Notes: generated from the sequence alone by a model not told the origin. A stretch of 22,132 bases of DNA from Planctomycetota bacterium (GCA_022573485.1 JACZTW010000016.1:1-22132); one strand, 5' to 3'. Shown: positions 8,958 to 17,048, counted from the stretch's first letter. A program made the numbers and translations.

Positions 8958-10406
8958 ATGCAAATAAATGAGCAAGTGCTCGAAAAGACTGTCCAGCGGT
9001 GTCGTGAGCGCGGCATTGTGGTGCCGACGTTCGCGCAACTGAAAGACCCGGCCACGATCCCCGATTCTATCAAGCAACGGCTTGGCGGGGTCGGCTTGTG
9101 GGACGTCGATCCATTGAACCTCTTTCGGATCACTTGGAAGAACGAGCCGATCGAGACGGGCGGCGGATTCAATGACGGCAACTGGATCGAGTTTCCGCCG
9201 GAACTCACCGGCGTGCCCGCCCGGATCATTGGGCTGGTCGGCAAGTTCTTCCCGACCGGCTCGCACAAGGTCGGCGCGGGCTTCGGCTGCCTTGCGCCGC
9301 GCCTGGTCACGGGCCAGTTCGATCCGACCAGCCAGAAAGCCGTTTGGCCGAGCACGGGGAATTTCTGTCGTGGTGGCGCGTTTGACTGCGCGCTGCTGGG
9401 TTGCACGGCGGTGGCCATCCTGCCCGAGGGAATGTCGCGCGAGCGCTTCGAATGGCTCGAATCGATCGGCGCCGAGGTCATCGCCACGCCCGGCTGCGAA
9501 TCGAACGTCAAAGAAATCTACGACAAGTGCTGGGAAATCCGCCGCACGCGTCCGGACTGCGTGATCTTCAACCAGTTCGAGGAGTTTGGTAACTCGATCT
9601 GGCATTACCACCTCACCGGCGGCGTGATTGAGGAAATCTTCAATCGCATCGCCGGCCAAGGCAACCGCCTCGCCGCCTACGTCTCCGCCACGGGCAGCGC
9701 CGGCACGATCGCCGCGGGTGATTACTTACGCACGCAGCACCCGTCGCTGCGGGTCGTAGCCGTTGAGGCCTTGCAATGCCCAACACTGTTGCGTTGCGGC
9801 TTTGGCGGGCACCGCATCGAGGGCATCGGCGACAAGCACGTCCCCTGGATCCATAACGTTCGCAACACGGACATGGTCTGCGCCGTCGATGACGAGCAGT
9901 GCCTGACACTGTTGCGGCTGTTCAACGAGGACGCCGGCCGGGCGTTTCTCGGCAAGCAGAATGTCCCGGCCAACCTGATCGAACAACTGCCACTGCTGGG
10001 GATTTCGGGCGTCTGCAACCTGGTCGCCGCCATCAAGACGGCCAAGCATTATGAAATGGACTCGCGCGACGTGCTGTTTACGCCGCTGACCGATTCGGTC
10101 GATTTATATCAATCGCGGCTGGCAGAGTTGCGCCAACAGCACGGCGCATACGACGAGATGACCGCCGCGCGCCACTTCGGCCGCTACCTCGAAGGCATCG
10201 GCATCGACCACCTGCGCGAACTGAGCTACCACGACCGCAAAGCCCTGCACAATCTCAAATACTTTACTTGGGTCGAACAGCAACAGCGCACCGTCGAAGA
10301 CTTGAACCGCCTCTGGGATCCGGATTTCTGGATCGAACAGTTTGAACAAATTCACGAGTGGGACAAGCTGATCGAGAATTTCAACCAGCGCGCCGGTGTA
10401 AGCTAG
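8958..10406 (+). CDS. Fold-type II PLP-dependent enzyme of unknown reaction
   Basis: The 482-residue protein has the cysteine synthase/threonine dehydratase fold signatures. These are TGSHKVGAG with the probable Schiff-base Lys104, WPSTGNF (Ser132-Asn135) as the substrate carboxylate loop, and VSATGSAGTIAAG (about 242-254) as the phosphate-binding loop. It is longer than cysteine synthase (about 310) or E. coli YgeX (about 400). It has an extra N-terminal region of about 85 residues and a C-terminal extension beyond about residue 370 (LTDSVDLYQSRLAELRQQHG onward) rich in charged helices. By eye it does not resemble YgeX outside the general PLP motifs. It precedes ygeW on the same strand and diverges from the threonine-synthase-like gene, so a role in breaking down the three-carbon diamino or ureido product of purine degradation is inferred. 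Confidence 0.8.
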   Translation: MQINEQVLEKTVQRCRERGIVVPTFAQLKDPATIPDSIKQRLGGVGLWDVDPLNLFRITWKNEPIETGGGFNDGNWIEFPPELTGVPARIIGLVGKFFPTGSHKVGAGFGCLAPRLVTGQFDPTSQKAVWPSTGNFCRGGAFDCALLGCTAVAILPEGMSRERFEWLESIGAEVIATPGCESNVKEIYDKCWEIRRTRPDCVIFNQFEEFGNSIWHYHLTGGVIEEIFNRIAGQGNRLAAYVSATGSAGTIAAGDYLRTQHPSLRVVAVEALQCPTLLRCGFGGHRIEGIGDKHVPWIHNVRNTDMVCAVDDEQCLTLLRLFNEDAGRAFLGKQNVPANLIEQLPLLGISGVCNLVAAIKTAKHYEMDSRDVLFTPLTDSVDLYQSRLAELRQQHGAYDEMTAARHFGRYLEGIGIDHLRELSYHDRKALHNLKYFTWVEQQQRTVEDLNRLWDPDFWIEQFEQIHEWDKLIENFNQRAGVS

Positions 10407-10557
10407 CCACAAAGACACCAAGGCAGAAAGTGAAGAAATGGAGAATAGAGCATGGAGGAACAGTCAATGCTGCGGGCGCGACTTCCGCTCTCGACGACGC
10501 ATTCTGTATTTTGCAATCTCAAATCTCAAATTCTTTGTGTCTTTGTGCTTTAGTGGC
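10406..10557. repeat. Imperfect inverted repeat in the PLP-ygeW gap
   Basis: GCCACAAAGACACC (from 10406) and the reverse complement of CTTTGTGTCTTTGTGCTTTA (10533-10552, then GTGGCC) are imperfect mirror copies of a CACAAAGACA-type sequence that enclose most of the 174-base gap. A two-unit heptamer, AATCTCA (10515-10521, 10522-10528), sits beside the right arm. No start codon with good coding signal is seen inside. Confidence 0.45.
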
Positions 10558-10580
10558 CTAATTGATTCCCGAGGAAACAA

Positions 10581-11774
10581 ATGTCTGAACAGACCCGATC
10601 ACTGATCGAGCAGTTGCAGGCCCGCGCGACCAGCCTCTACCAGCGCGACTTTCTGCTGACCTGGGAGCAGTCTGCCGACGATCTGCAGGCGGTGTTGCTG
10701 GCGGCGGAGATTCTGGAGGAACTGCACTACGCGAATATCTCGGCCCGCGTGTTCGAGTCCGGGCTGGCGGTTTCGATCTTTCGAGACAAGTCCACGAGGA
10801 CGCGGTTCAGCTTCGCCAGTGCCGCCAACCTGCTGGGACTGACGGTGCAGGATTTGGACGAAGCCAAATCGCAGATCACCCACGGCGAGACCGTGCGCGA
10901 GACTGCCAACATGATTTCGTTTCTCACCGAAGCGATCGGCATTCGCGACGATTTGTTCCTTGGCGAAGGCCACAAGTACATGCAGCAAGTGGCCAAGGCC
11001 GTCGAGCAGGGCCACAAAGAGGGCGTGCTGCCGCAGCGGCCGGCGGTGATCAATCTGCAATGCGATCTGGACCATCCGACGCAGTCCATGTCAGACTTGC
11101 TGCACTTGCAAAAGACCTTCGGCTCGCTCGACGCCCTGCGCGGCAAGAAGCTGGCCATGACCTGGGCCTATTCGCCGTCCTACGGCAAGCCGCTATCCGT
11201 GCCGCAGGGCATCATCACGCTGATGACGCGCTTCGGTATGAACGTCGTGCTGGCCCATCCGGAAGGCTACGACTTGGTTCCGGAAACGCTGGACATCGCC
11301 GCCACCCGCGCCGGCGAATCGGGCGGATCGTTCACGCACGTCCACAGCATGGAAGAAGCCTTTCGCGAGGCCGACATTGTCTATCCCAAGAGCTGGGCGC
11401 CGTATCAAATCATGCAGCAACGTACGGAGCTATTGCGGGCGGGCGATTCCAGCAAGCTCGATGATCTGGAGAAACAGTGCCTGGCGGACAATGCCAAGCA
11501 CAAGGATTGGGAGTGCAACGAGAAAATGATGACGCTGACGCGCGGGGGCAAAGCGTCGTACATGCACTGCCTGCCGGCGGACATTTCCGGCGTCAGTTGC
11601 GCCGCCGGCGAAGTGTCCGCCGAGGTCTTCGAGCGCGCCCGCCTCGATACCTACCACGAAGCCTCCCACAAACCCTTCATTATCGCGGCAATGATATTGC
11701 TCGCACGATTCGAGAAGCCAGCCGAAGTTCTTCGCCGCCTGACCGATCGCGCCGCCCCCCGCCGAACCGCGTAG
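10581..11774 (+). CDS. ygeW: Knotted carbamoyltransferase YgeW
   Basis: The 397-residue protein matches YgeW (E. coli 396 residues), a trefoil-knotted member of the aspartate/ornithine carbamoyltransferase family whose substrate is not a standard one. The carbamoyl-phosphate motif STRTR is at residues 71-75 and the HCLP motif at 329-332 (HCLPADISGV). Long blocks are nearly identical to YgeW, including DFLLTWEQ, KSQITHGETVRETANMISF, LPQRPAVINLQCDLDHPTQ and MTWAYSPSYGKPLSVPQG. In urate-degrading anaerobes it is placed late in the pathway, where it may phosphorolyse or transfer a carbamoyl group from a ureido intermediate, yielding carbamoyl phosphate for ATP; that step is an inference here. GAGG upstream of the ATG supports the start. 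The gene converges with ygeY across a palindromic element. Confidence 0.95.
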   Translation: MSEQTRSLIEQLQARATSLYQRDFLLTWEQSADDLQAVLLAAEILEELHYANISARVFESGLAVSIFRDKSTRTRFSFASAANLLGLTVQDLDEAKSQITHGETVRETANMISFLTEAIGIRDDLFLGEGHKYMQQVAKAVEQGHKEGVLPQRPAVINLQCDLDHPTQSMSDLLHLQKTFGSLDALRGKKLAMTWAYSPSYGKPLSVPQGIITLMTRFGMNVVLAHPEGYDLVPETLDIAATRAGESGGSFTHVHSMEEAFREADIVYPKSWAPYQIMQQRTELLRAGDSSKLDDLEKQCLADNAKHKDWECNEKMMTLTRGGKASYMHCLPADISGVSCAAGEVSAEVFERARLDTYHEASHKPFIIAAMILLARFEKPAEVLRRLTDRAAPRRTA

Positions 11775-11778
11775 AGGT

Positions 11779-11831
11779 GTAGCGGCCGGCCTCTGTGCCG
11801 GCCGTCGGTCGGCAGGGACGCCGACCGCTAC
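11779..11831. repeat. Three-helix palindromic element between ygeW and ygeY
   Basis: An outer stem, GTAGCGG (11779-11785) with CCGCTAC (11825-11831), encloses two hairpins: GGCCGGC-CTCTGT-GCCGGCC (11784-11803) and GGTCGGC-AGGGAC-GCCGACC (11807-11826). It fills the gap between two convergent genes and supplies the TAG stop codon of ygeY. It may act as a bidirectional terminator, but there is no T tract. Confidence 0.85.
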
Positions 11832-13039
11832 CAACGAGCCCCCGCACAGTGCGTGTCCGGGAACGCCGCGTAGAACGCAGCGCACTTGGTGAGATGTTCG
11901 ATCGGCACGGAGTCGTTGACCGTGTGGGCAACGTCTTCCGGCGCTGGGCCGAAGCCGACGCAGGGAATGCCGAACATGCCGGCAATCGAGACCGCGTTGG
12001 TACTGAAGGTCCAGCGGCTGGGTTTCTGCTTTTTGCCGAAAAGTGACTTGTACGTGTCAACGGCTGCGCAGACTTGCGGAGCGTCCTCCGGCTCGCACCA
12101 AGTGGGGAAGTAATGGTCGGTTTCGTATACCAGGCCGGTGTAGCTCGGCTTGGCGTAGCGCGGAATGGCCACCTTGGCCCGTACGCCGGCGCGGCGGACG
12201 GCGTCGCGAATCTCGCGCAAGGCGGAGGCCTTGGTCTCGCCGATGGTCAGGCGGCGATCGAGATGAATGTACGCTTCGCCCGGCACGGCGCACATACTCG
12301 GCGTCTTGCAATCGACATAAGAGACGGTGATTGTCCCGTCGCCGAGGAACTTGTTCTTTTTCAATCGCTTGTTCAGCTTCTCGATCTCATTGACGACTTT
12401 GGCGATCTTGTAGATCGCGTTGTCGCCCTTGTGCGGCATGGAGCCGTGGCAAGACTTGCCCTTGACCGTCACGCCGACCTCCATGCGCCCGCGCTGGCCT
12501 CGGAGGATCTTGCAGTTCGTCGAGTCCGTCACCACGACACACTCCGGGCGGATACGGTCTTCGTTGACGATGTACTGCCAGCACAGCCCGTCGCAGTCTT
12601 CCTCCATCACGGTACAAGTGAGCAGCAGCGACCAGTCACTGCCGCGCAGCTTGAGGTCTTTGATGATCTTGCCGGCATAGACCATGGCGGGGACGGCGCC
12701 TTTTTGGTCACCGGCGCCTCTGCCGTAGACGACACCTTTGGCGACTTTGCCTTTGTACGGGTCGTGCTTCCACTCGCTCGGGTCGCCGACGCCGACCGTA
12801 TCGACGTGGGCGTCGATGGCGATCAGTCGCGGGCCTCTGCCGATGCGGGCCAGCAGGTTGCCCATCGGGTCGGTCCAGACGTGATCGAAGCAGCGCAGCT
12901 TGTTCATTTCACGGCGGATACGCTCGATCACACGGCGCTCCTGCCCGCTTTCGGACGGAATGGCAACGATCTCGCGCAGAAAAGCGACCATTTTCTTTTG
13001 GTACTTCTTTGATTGTTTGAGGATTGCTGAGTGGTTCAT
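11828..13039 (-). CDS. ygeY: YgeY family M20 metallohydrolase
   Basis: The 403-residue protein is a zinc hydrolase of the M20/ArgE/DapE family, equal in length to E. coli YgeY and carrying its conserved blocks. Metal and catalytic residues are in order: His78 and Asp80 in AHVDTVG, Asp111 in GRGAGDQKGA, Glu146-Glu147 in MEEDCDG, the Asp of VVTDSTN, and a late His in EDVAHTVNDS. The dimerisation insert of the family follows GKSCHGSMPHKGDNAIYK. It probably hydrolyses an N-carbamoyl (ureido) bond in the purine pathway, jointly with YgeW; this comes from family context, not from a seen substrate motif. The ATG at 13037-13039 has only a weak, distant AAGGA. It is the last gene of the nupC-DUF4406-ade-ygeY run, 127 bases after ade. 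Confidence 0.93.
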   Translation of the reverse strand: MNHSAILKQSKKYQKKMVAFLREIVAIPSESGQERRVIERIRREMNKLRCFDHVWTDPMGNLLARIGRGPRLIAIDAHVDTVGVGDPSEWKHDPYKGKVAKGVVYGRGAGDQKGAVPAMVYAGKIIKDLKLRGSDWSLLLTCTVMEEDCDGLCWQYIVNEDRIRPECVVVTDSTNCKILRGQRGRMEVGVTVKGKSCHGSMPHKGDNAIYKIAKVVNEIEKLNKRLKKNKFLGDGTITVSYVDCKTPSMCAVPGEAYIHLDRRLTIGETKASALREIRDAVRRAGVRAKVAIPRYAKPSYTGLVYETDHYFPTWCEPEDAPQVCAAVDTYKSLFGKKQKPSRWTFSTNAVSIAGMFGIPCVGFGPAPEDVAHTVNDSVPIEHLTKCAAFYAAFPDTHCAGARW

Positions 13040-13104
13040 AATGAGTTGTCACATCCTTGAGTCACGCACTGCATCAGCGGGAGAACCTCACTGCTCTCAC
13101 AGTG

Positions 13105-13160
13105 CTGCTAAACGGCAAGCCAACGGCAGGGTCGTTCGCGATGACTTCGTCGTTTAGCAG
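13105..13160. repeat. Inverted repeat between ade and ygeY
   Basis: CTGCTAAACG (13105-13114) and CGTTTAGCAG (13151-13160) form a perfect ten-base stem around a 36-base interior, just upstream of ygeY in the direction of transcription. A small CACTG/CAGTG hairpin lies beside it. There is no T tract that would make it a clear terminator. Confidence 0.65.
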
Positions 13161-13166
13161 ATGCCA

Positions 13167-14885
13167 CTATGCGAACAGCTCGATCGGTTTGAATTGATCG
13201 ACGTCGATCAGGCCGAGGTCGGTCACTTTCAGCGAACCAATCACCGACAGGCTCATAAACGACAGTGCCATAAACGGCTTTCGCAGCGTGCTGCCGAGTT
13301 CCTGCGTAGTCGCACGTTGCAGAACGCTGAGCTGCTTGCCCGCCTCCGCCGCCGGGGCGTCACTCATCAAGCCGGCGATGGGCAGCGGCATGTCCGCCAG
13401 CACCTTTCCATTCTTCACGGCGCACAATCCGCCGCGCAATTTCACTGCATGAACCGCCGCTTCGTAAATGTCGGACACGTTGGTGCCGGCGATGACGATG
13501 TTGTGGGCATCGTGCGCCACCGTCGATGCAATGGCGCCCGCGCGCAGGCCGAAGCCGCGGATGAAACCGAATCCCATGCGTCCGGTGGCGCCGTGCCGCT
13601 CGATGACGACAAGCTGGGCAATATCGCGTGACGGGTCCGGCATCACCAGTCCCTCGACGACGGGCAATGCTTCCACGCAGCGGTGGGTCACAAGTTGATC
13701 TTCGATCATCTCGATGACGTGTACTTTCTGCGTCTCGCCGCCGCTGGATTTGATACCAAACTGCTCGGGTTGCAGTTGATGTACATTCACCGTGCTTGCG
13801 GGCACGGGTACCGGCCCGGCGGATTCGCCAGCCACGCATCGGCCCTTCTCGGCGATCAATTGCCCTTCGTGGAAGACGCGCTGCACGCGGCAGTCTTCGA
13901 GATTGTCCAGAATCGCCAGCGAAGCAGCATACCCGGGCGCGACAGCCCCGAACCACTCCAGGCCGAAGTACCGCGCGGCGTTGATGCTTGCCAGACGAAT
14001 GGCTGTCGCGGGTTTCAAGCCGCACGAAATCGCCTTGCGGATGATGTGATCGACGTGCCCCTCGGTCAGCAAGTCTTCAACATCCTTGTCGTCCGTAACG
14101 AACATGAAGCGGTGGGCCGTCTCGGGCGTGACCAGCGGGAGCAGCGTTTCCAAGTTTCGGGCCTGCGAGCCTTCGCGGATCATGATGCACTGCCCGGCGC
14201 GGAGCTTCTCGCGGGCTTCTTCCAGCGTGGTGCATTCGTGATCGCTGCCGATGCCGGATGCAATGTAAGCCTGCAAATCTCGCCCGGCCAGCCCCGGCGA
14301 ATGGCCGTCGATCACGCGGCCTGAGCACATTTTGAGCTTGTTCAGCACTTGTTCATCGCCATTGACGACGCCGGGGAAGTTCATCATCTCCGCCAGTCCC
14401 AGCACGCAGGGATCATCAAGCAGCGGCCTCAAATCGTCGGCAGACAGGTTTGCGCCGGCGCTTTCCAGGTGCGACGCGGGCACGCAGGAGCTGAGCATGA
14501 CGTAGATCCGCAACGGGCAGCCTTTGGCGGAATCGAGCATGTAGCGGATGCCCTCGATGCCCATGACGTTGGCGATCTCGTGGGGGTCGGTGATTACGGC
14601 GGCGGTGCCGTGGGCGGCGGCCAGCTTGGCGAATTCCGGCACCGAGAGCATCGACGATTCAATGTGCACGTGGGCGTCGATGAATCCTGGGCAAACGAAC
14701 TGCCCTTCCAGGTCGATCGTTTCAGCCCCCTCATATGAACCGACGCCGGCAATGCGATCGCCCGCGATGGCCACGTCCGCTTCGAGAATTTCTTCAGTGA
14801 AGACATTGACCACCCGGCCGTTTTTCAAAACCAGATCAGCGGGCTGCCGCCCGGCGGCGATATCGATGAGACGTTTGAGTTCCAT
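13167..14885 (-). CDS. ade: Adenine deaminase
   Basis: The 572-residue protein converts adenine to hypoxanthine and ammonia in the cytoplasm, feeding the xanthine dehydrogenase of this locus. It has the Ade layout: a small N-terminal beta domain with the LVLKNGRVVNVFTEE opening; the amidohydrolase barrel starting at PGFIDAHVHIESS (His72, His74, Glu76); then TDPHEIANVMG, DGHSPGL and FVTDDKD; and the C-terminal Ade domain with VIERHGATGRMGFGFIRGFGL and VAHDAHNIVIAGTN. Length is normal for the family (about 550-600). The ATG at 14883-14885 follows GGAA. It lies 26 bases after the DUF4406 gene and 127 before ygeY on the same strand, indicating co-transcription. It differs from SsnA and does not replace it. 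Confidence 0.95.
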   Translation of the reverse strand: MELKRLIDIAAGRQPADLVLKNGRVVNVFTEEILEADVAIAGDRIAGVGSYEGAETIDLEGQFVCPGFIDAHVHIESSMLSVPEFAKLAAAHGTAAVITDPHEIANVMGIEGIRYMLDSAKGCPLRIYVMLSSCVPASHLESAGANLSADDLRPLLDDPCVLGLAEMMNFPGVVNGDEQVLNKLKMCSGRVIDGHSPGLAGRDLQAYIASGIGSDHECTTLEEAREKLRAGQCIMIREGSQARNLETLLPLVTPETAHRFMFVTDDKDVEDLLTEGHVDHIIRKAISCGLKPATAIRLASINAARYFGLEWFGAVAPGYAASLAILDNLEDCRVQRVFHEGQLIAEKGRCVAGESAGPVPVPASTVNVHQLQPEQFGIKSSGGETQKVHVIEMIEDQLVTHRCVEALPVVEGLVMPDPSRDIAQLVVIERHGATGRMGFGFIRGFGLRAGAIASTVAHDAHNIVIAGTNVSDIYEAAVHAVKLRGGLCAVKNGKVLADMPLPIAGLMSDAPAAEAGKQLSVLQRATTQELGSTLRKPFMALSFMSLSVIGSLKVTDLGLIDVDQFKPIELFA

Positions 14886-14911
14886 GATGACGTTCCGTTA
14901 GCGTTCGCGGT

Positions 14912-15454
14912 TCAGAGTAGCGACCTGCCGGCTGCGGGCAATCTGTCCGCGGGCTCGCGCAGGCTCCCGACGAGTCGGGATTCTCCCGGCGCGCCGGGAC
15001 CTGCGGCTCCTTGGTTTTTTTCGACCGTGCCGGTCACTCGCTTATCTGTGGGTTGTTTTTCTCGCCGGCTCGGGTCCGGTTCACACGAAAATGGCAGGGC
15101 CTTGATGTCGATTGTCTCGATTCGTTCCAACGAGAATGAGCCGTCGCGCGTTCGGCAATTGAACATGGGCATGTCGAGATCAATGGCGATCCACATCTCC
15201 AGGCAGGCGCCGCGCGACTGTTGCCAGTTGGGCAAGACGGCGATCGCGTCGCAGTCCATCAAAGCGGGAATGTCCCGCCGCATGTAAAACGACCGTGGGC
15301 GCTCCACGCCGCCGTCGTCGTTCTCGGCGGGGTTGAAGACCTCGTAGCCCTCTGCGCGCAACAGCGCGGCGACGCGATTGAACTCCGGGAAGTTGTGCTC
15401 TGCATGGCCCGACATTGGGCCGGCAAGATAGAGTCGCCGTGGCGCATTGCTCAT
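14912..15454 (-). CDS. DUF4406 / nucleoside 2-deoxyribosyltransferase-like protein
   Basis: Residues about 7-110 form a DUF4406 domain related to nucleoside 2-deoxyribosyltransferase. LYLAGPMSG (8-16) is the ribose/phosphate loop, NFPEFN and EVFNPAEND follow, and RGACLEMWIA carries the likely catalytic Glu86. Relatives exchange or hydrolyse the N-glycosidic bond of (deoxy)nucleosides, so here it could free bases from nucleosides brought in by NupC for the adjacent adenine deaminase; this is inferred from fold and operon. The ATG at 15452-15454 has AAGGAGA eight bases upstream. Residues from about 130 onward (KNQGAAGPGAPGESRL...) look low in complexity, and about 150-168 are encoded by a palindromic element, so the natural C-terminus was probably nearer residue 125. 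Confidence 0.78.
   Translation of the reverse strand: MSNAPRRLYLAGPMSGHAEHNFPEFNRVAALLRAEGYEVFNPAENDDGGVERPRSFYMRRDIPALMDCDAIAVLPNWQQSRGACLEMWIAIDLDMPMFNCRTRDGSFSLERIETIDIKALPFSCEPDPSRREKQPTDKRVTGTVEKNQGAAGPGAPGESRLVGSLREPADRLPAAGRSLL
14958..15016. repeat. Three-helix palindromic element inside the DUF4406 gene
   Basis: CGCAGG (14958-14963) and CCTGCG (15000-15005) enclose two hairpins: TCCCGAC-GA-GTCGGGA (14965-14980) and the perfect palindrome TCCCGGCG/CGCCGGGA (14984-14999). The flank to 15016 is the 17-mer shared with 6158-6174 and is followed by a run of Ts. The core TCCCGAC..GTCGGGA recurs at 20632-20647. Confidence 0.8.
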
Positions 15455-15512
15455 GTACTGTTTCTCCTTTCGACTCGCACGAATGATACCGTGGCGAAGT
15501 ATTCAATGCACC

Positions 15513-16811
15513 TCAGCCGCTCAGGAATATGCCCGCAATGCTGGCGGTCATCCACGAGGCCAACGCCCCGCCGATCATCGCCCGCAGGCCCAGCCGCGCG
15601 AAATCAGTCCGCCGACTCGGGGCAATGCCGGTCAAGCCGCCGATCTGGATGGCGATCGACGGCAAGTTTGCGAAACCGCACAACGCGTACGCTGCAATTT
15701 GTATTGATCGGACGGACATCTCCGCCTGACCCGCCGGATCCGCCATCATGTTGCTCAATGACTGGTAGGCAATGAACTCGGTGGCGATGATCTTCAACCC
15801 CATCAGCGAGCCGAACGGTTGGCAGTCCGCCGCCTCGACGCCCATCAACCACGCCAGCGGCGTGAACAGCCAGCCGAGAAAATACTCCAGCGAAAACGAC
15901 GGAATGCCGTGGGCCTGACGCCAGTCGGCGACTAACCCAATGTCGCCCAAAGCCCCGATCGGCCAATTGAGCAGCGCCAGCAAGGCCACGAAGGCGATCA
16001 GCATCGCGGCGACGTTCAGTGCCAGCTTGAGTCCATCGGTGGCGCCTCGGGCAGCGGCGTCAAGTACGTTTTGCGTTTCATGCTTTTGCTCGTGCAGAAA
16101 CTTCCGCTCGTCCAGCGGCGTATCGACCTCGGGCATCATGATCTTGGCAATGACGAACGCCGCCGGCGCCGACATCACGCTGGCGGTGAGCAAGTGCTTG
16201 ATGAACAGTTCGCGCTGGACCGGGTCATCGCCGCCCAGAATGCCGACGTACGCCACGAGCACCGAACCCGCGATCGTCGCAAATCCGCCGACCATCAATG
16301 CCATGAGCTGCGAGACGGTCATTTTATCGACGTAGGGCTTGATGCACAGCGGCGCCTCGGTCTGGCCCACGAAAACATTGGCAGCCATGGCCAGCGCTTC
16401 GGTGCCGGTCACGCCCATGACGCTGCGCAAGACCCACGCCAAACCGGCCACCACGCGCTGCATGATCCCCAAGTGATACAGCACACCCATGAGCGAAGAA
16501 AAGAAAATGATGACGGGCAGGACTTTGACTGCGAAGATAAAACCCCACGGGCCTGTCGGATCCATCAGGCGCGGGCCGAATACGAATTCAATTCCCGTAT
16601 CCGCGCAGCCGATGACGATGTTCACGCCGCTGGCCAAATAATCGAAAGCCCGCACAACCGGCGGAAACGACAGCAGCAACCAGCCCAGGACAACTTGCAG
16701 CCCGATGCCGCTGAGCACGATGCGCGGGGAAATCCGCTTGCGGTGACGGGACAGCAACAGTGCCAGCCCCAACAGCGCCAAGACACCAAGGATCCCGACA
16801 AACCGCTGCAT
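15513..16811 (-). CDS. nupC: NupC-type concentrative nucleoside transporter
   Basis: The 432-residue inner-membrane protein belongs to the CNT family, which imports nucleosides with protons or sodium. It has many hydrophobic segments, beginning with VGILGVLALLGLALLL and IVLSGIGLQVVLGWLLL. It carries the two binding-site signatures of the family: VGQTEAPL (about 148-155, first re-entrant loop) and TEFIAYQSLS (Glu345 region, matching the family NEFVAY). The nucleoside-gate domain MVGGFATIAGSVLVAYVGILG is also clear. It is first in a minus-strand run with the DUF4406, ade and ygeY genes (58 bases to the next), so it most likely supplies the substrates of this pathway. GAGG lies shortly before the ATG at 16809-16811. 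Whether it prefers purine nucleosides cannot be read from sequence. Confidence 0.93.
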   Translation of the reverse strand: MQRFVGILGVLALLGLALLLSRHRKRISPRIVLSGIGLQVVLGWLLLSFPPVVRAFDYLASGVNIVIGCADTGIEFVFGPRLMDPTGPWGFIFAVKVLPVIIFFSSLMGVLYHLGIMQRVVAGLAWVLRSVMGVTGTEALAMAANVFVGQTEAPLCIKPYVDKMTVSQLMALMVGGFATIAGSVLVAYVGILGGDDPVQRELFIKHLLTASVMSAPAAFVIAKIMMPEVDTPLDERKFLHEQKHETQNVLDAAARGATDGLKLALNVAAMLIAFVALLALLNWPIGALGDIGLVADWRQAHGIPSFSLEYFLGWLFTPLAWLMGVEAADCQPFGSLMGLKIIATEFIAYQSLSNMMADPAGQAEMSVRSIQIAAYALCGFANLPSIAIQIGGLTGIAPSRRTDFARLGLRAMIGGALASWMTASIAGIFLSG

Positions 16812-17028
16812 GAGCGATCCTCACCAGCAACACGAGCAGTACGAAACCACCTTCGGGGCGCGAACGGGAACGGAGCGATGGAACTGGCTGAACTTCTTCG
16901 AGGGGACTCAATCCACGGACCGCGCGGGAATCATCATACTCGCGATCGCGGAGGTGGGAAAGTACACGCCCAGCCTGTTTCGGAGTCGCCGGGTGCCGCG
17001 CCCTCCGACGACCACCGGCGATGGCGGC

Positions 17029-17048
17029 CCGCAGCCTCAAGGCTGCGG
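17029..17048. repeat. Nine-base-stem palindrome
   Basis: CCGCAGCCT-CA-AGGCTGCGG forms a hairpin in the 283-base gap between nupC and the small gene at 17095. A second short hairpin, GCGGA-TG-TCCGC (17083-17094), touches the stop codon of that gene. The CGCAxGC-TCAA-type core resembles the first arm of the element at 20564-20581. The rest of the gap (16812-17028) shows no gene. Confidence 0.6.

Noticed and set aside
10407..10580. Small gene in the gap before ygeW
   Set aside because: Short open frames there coincide with the imperfect inverted repeat and show no ribosome site or recognisable product.
11779..11831. tRNA-like cloverleaf
   Set aside because: The arms are seven, seven and seven bases with no T-loop sequence, no CCA context and no anticodon arm of the right shape; it is a palindromic element.
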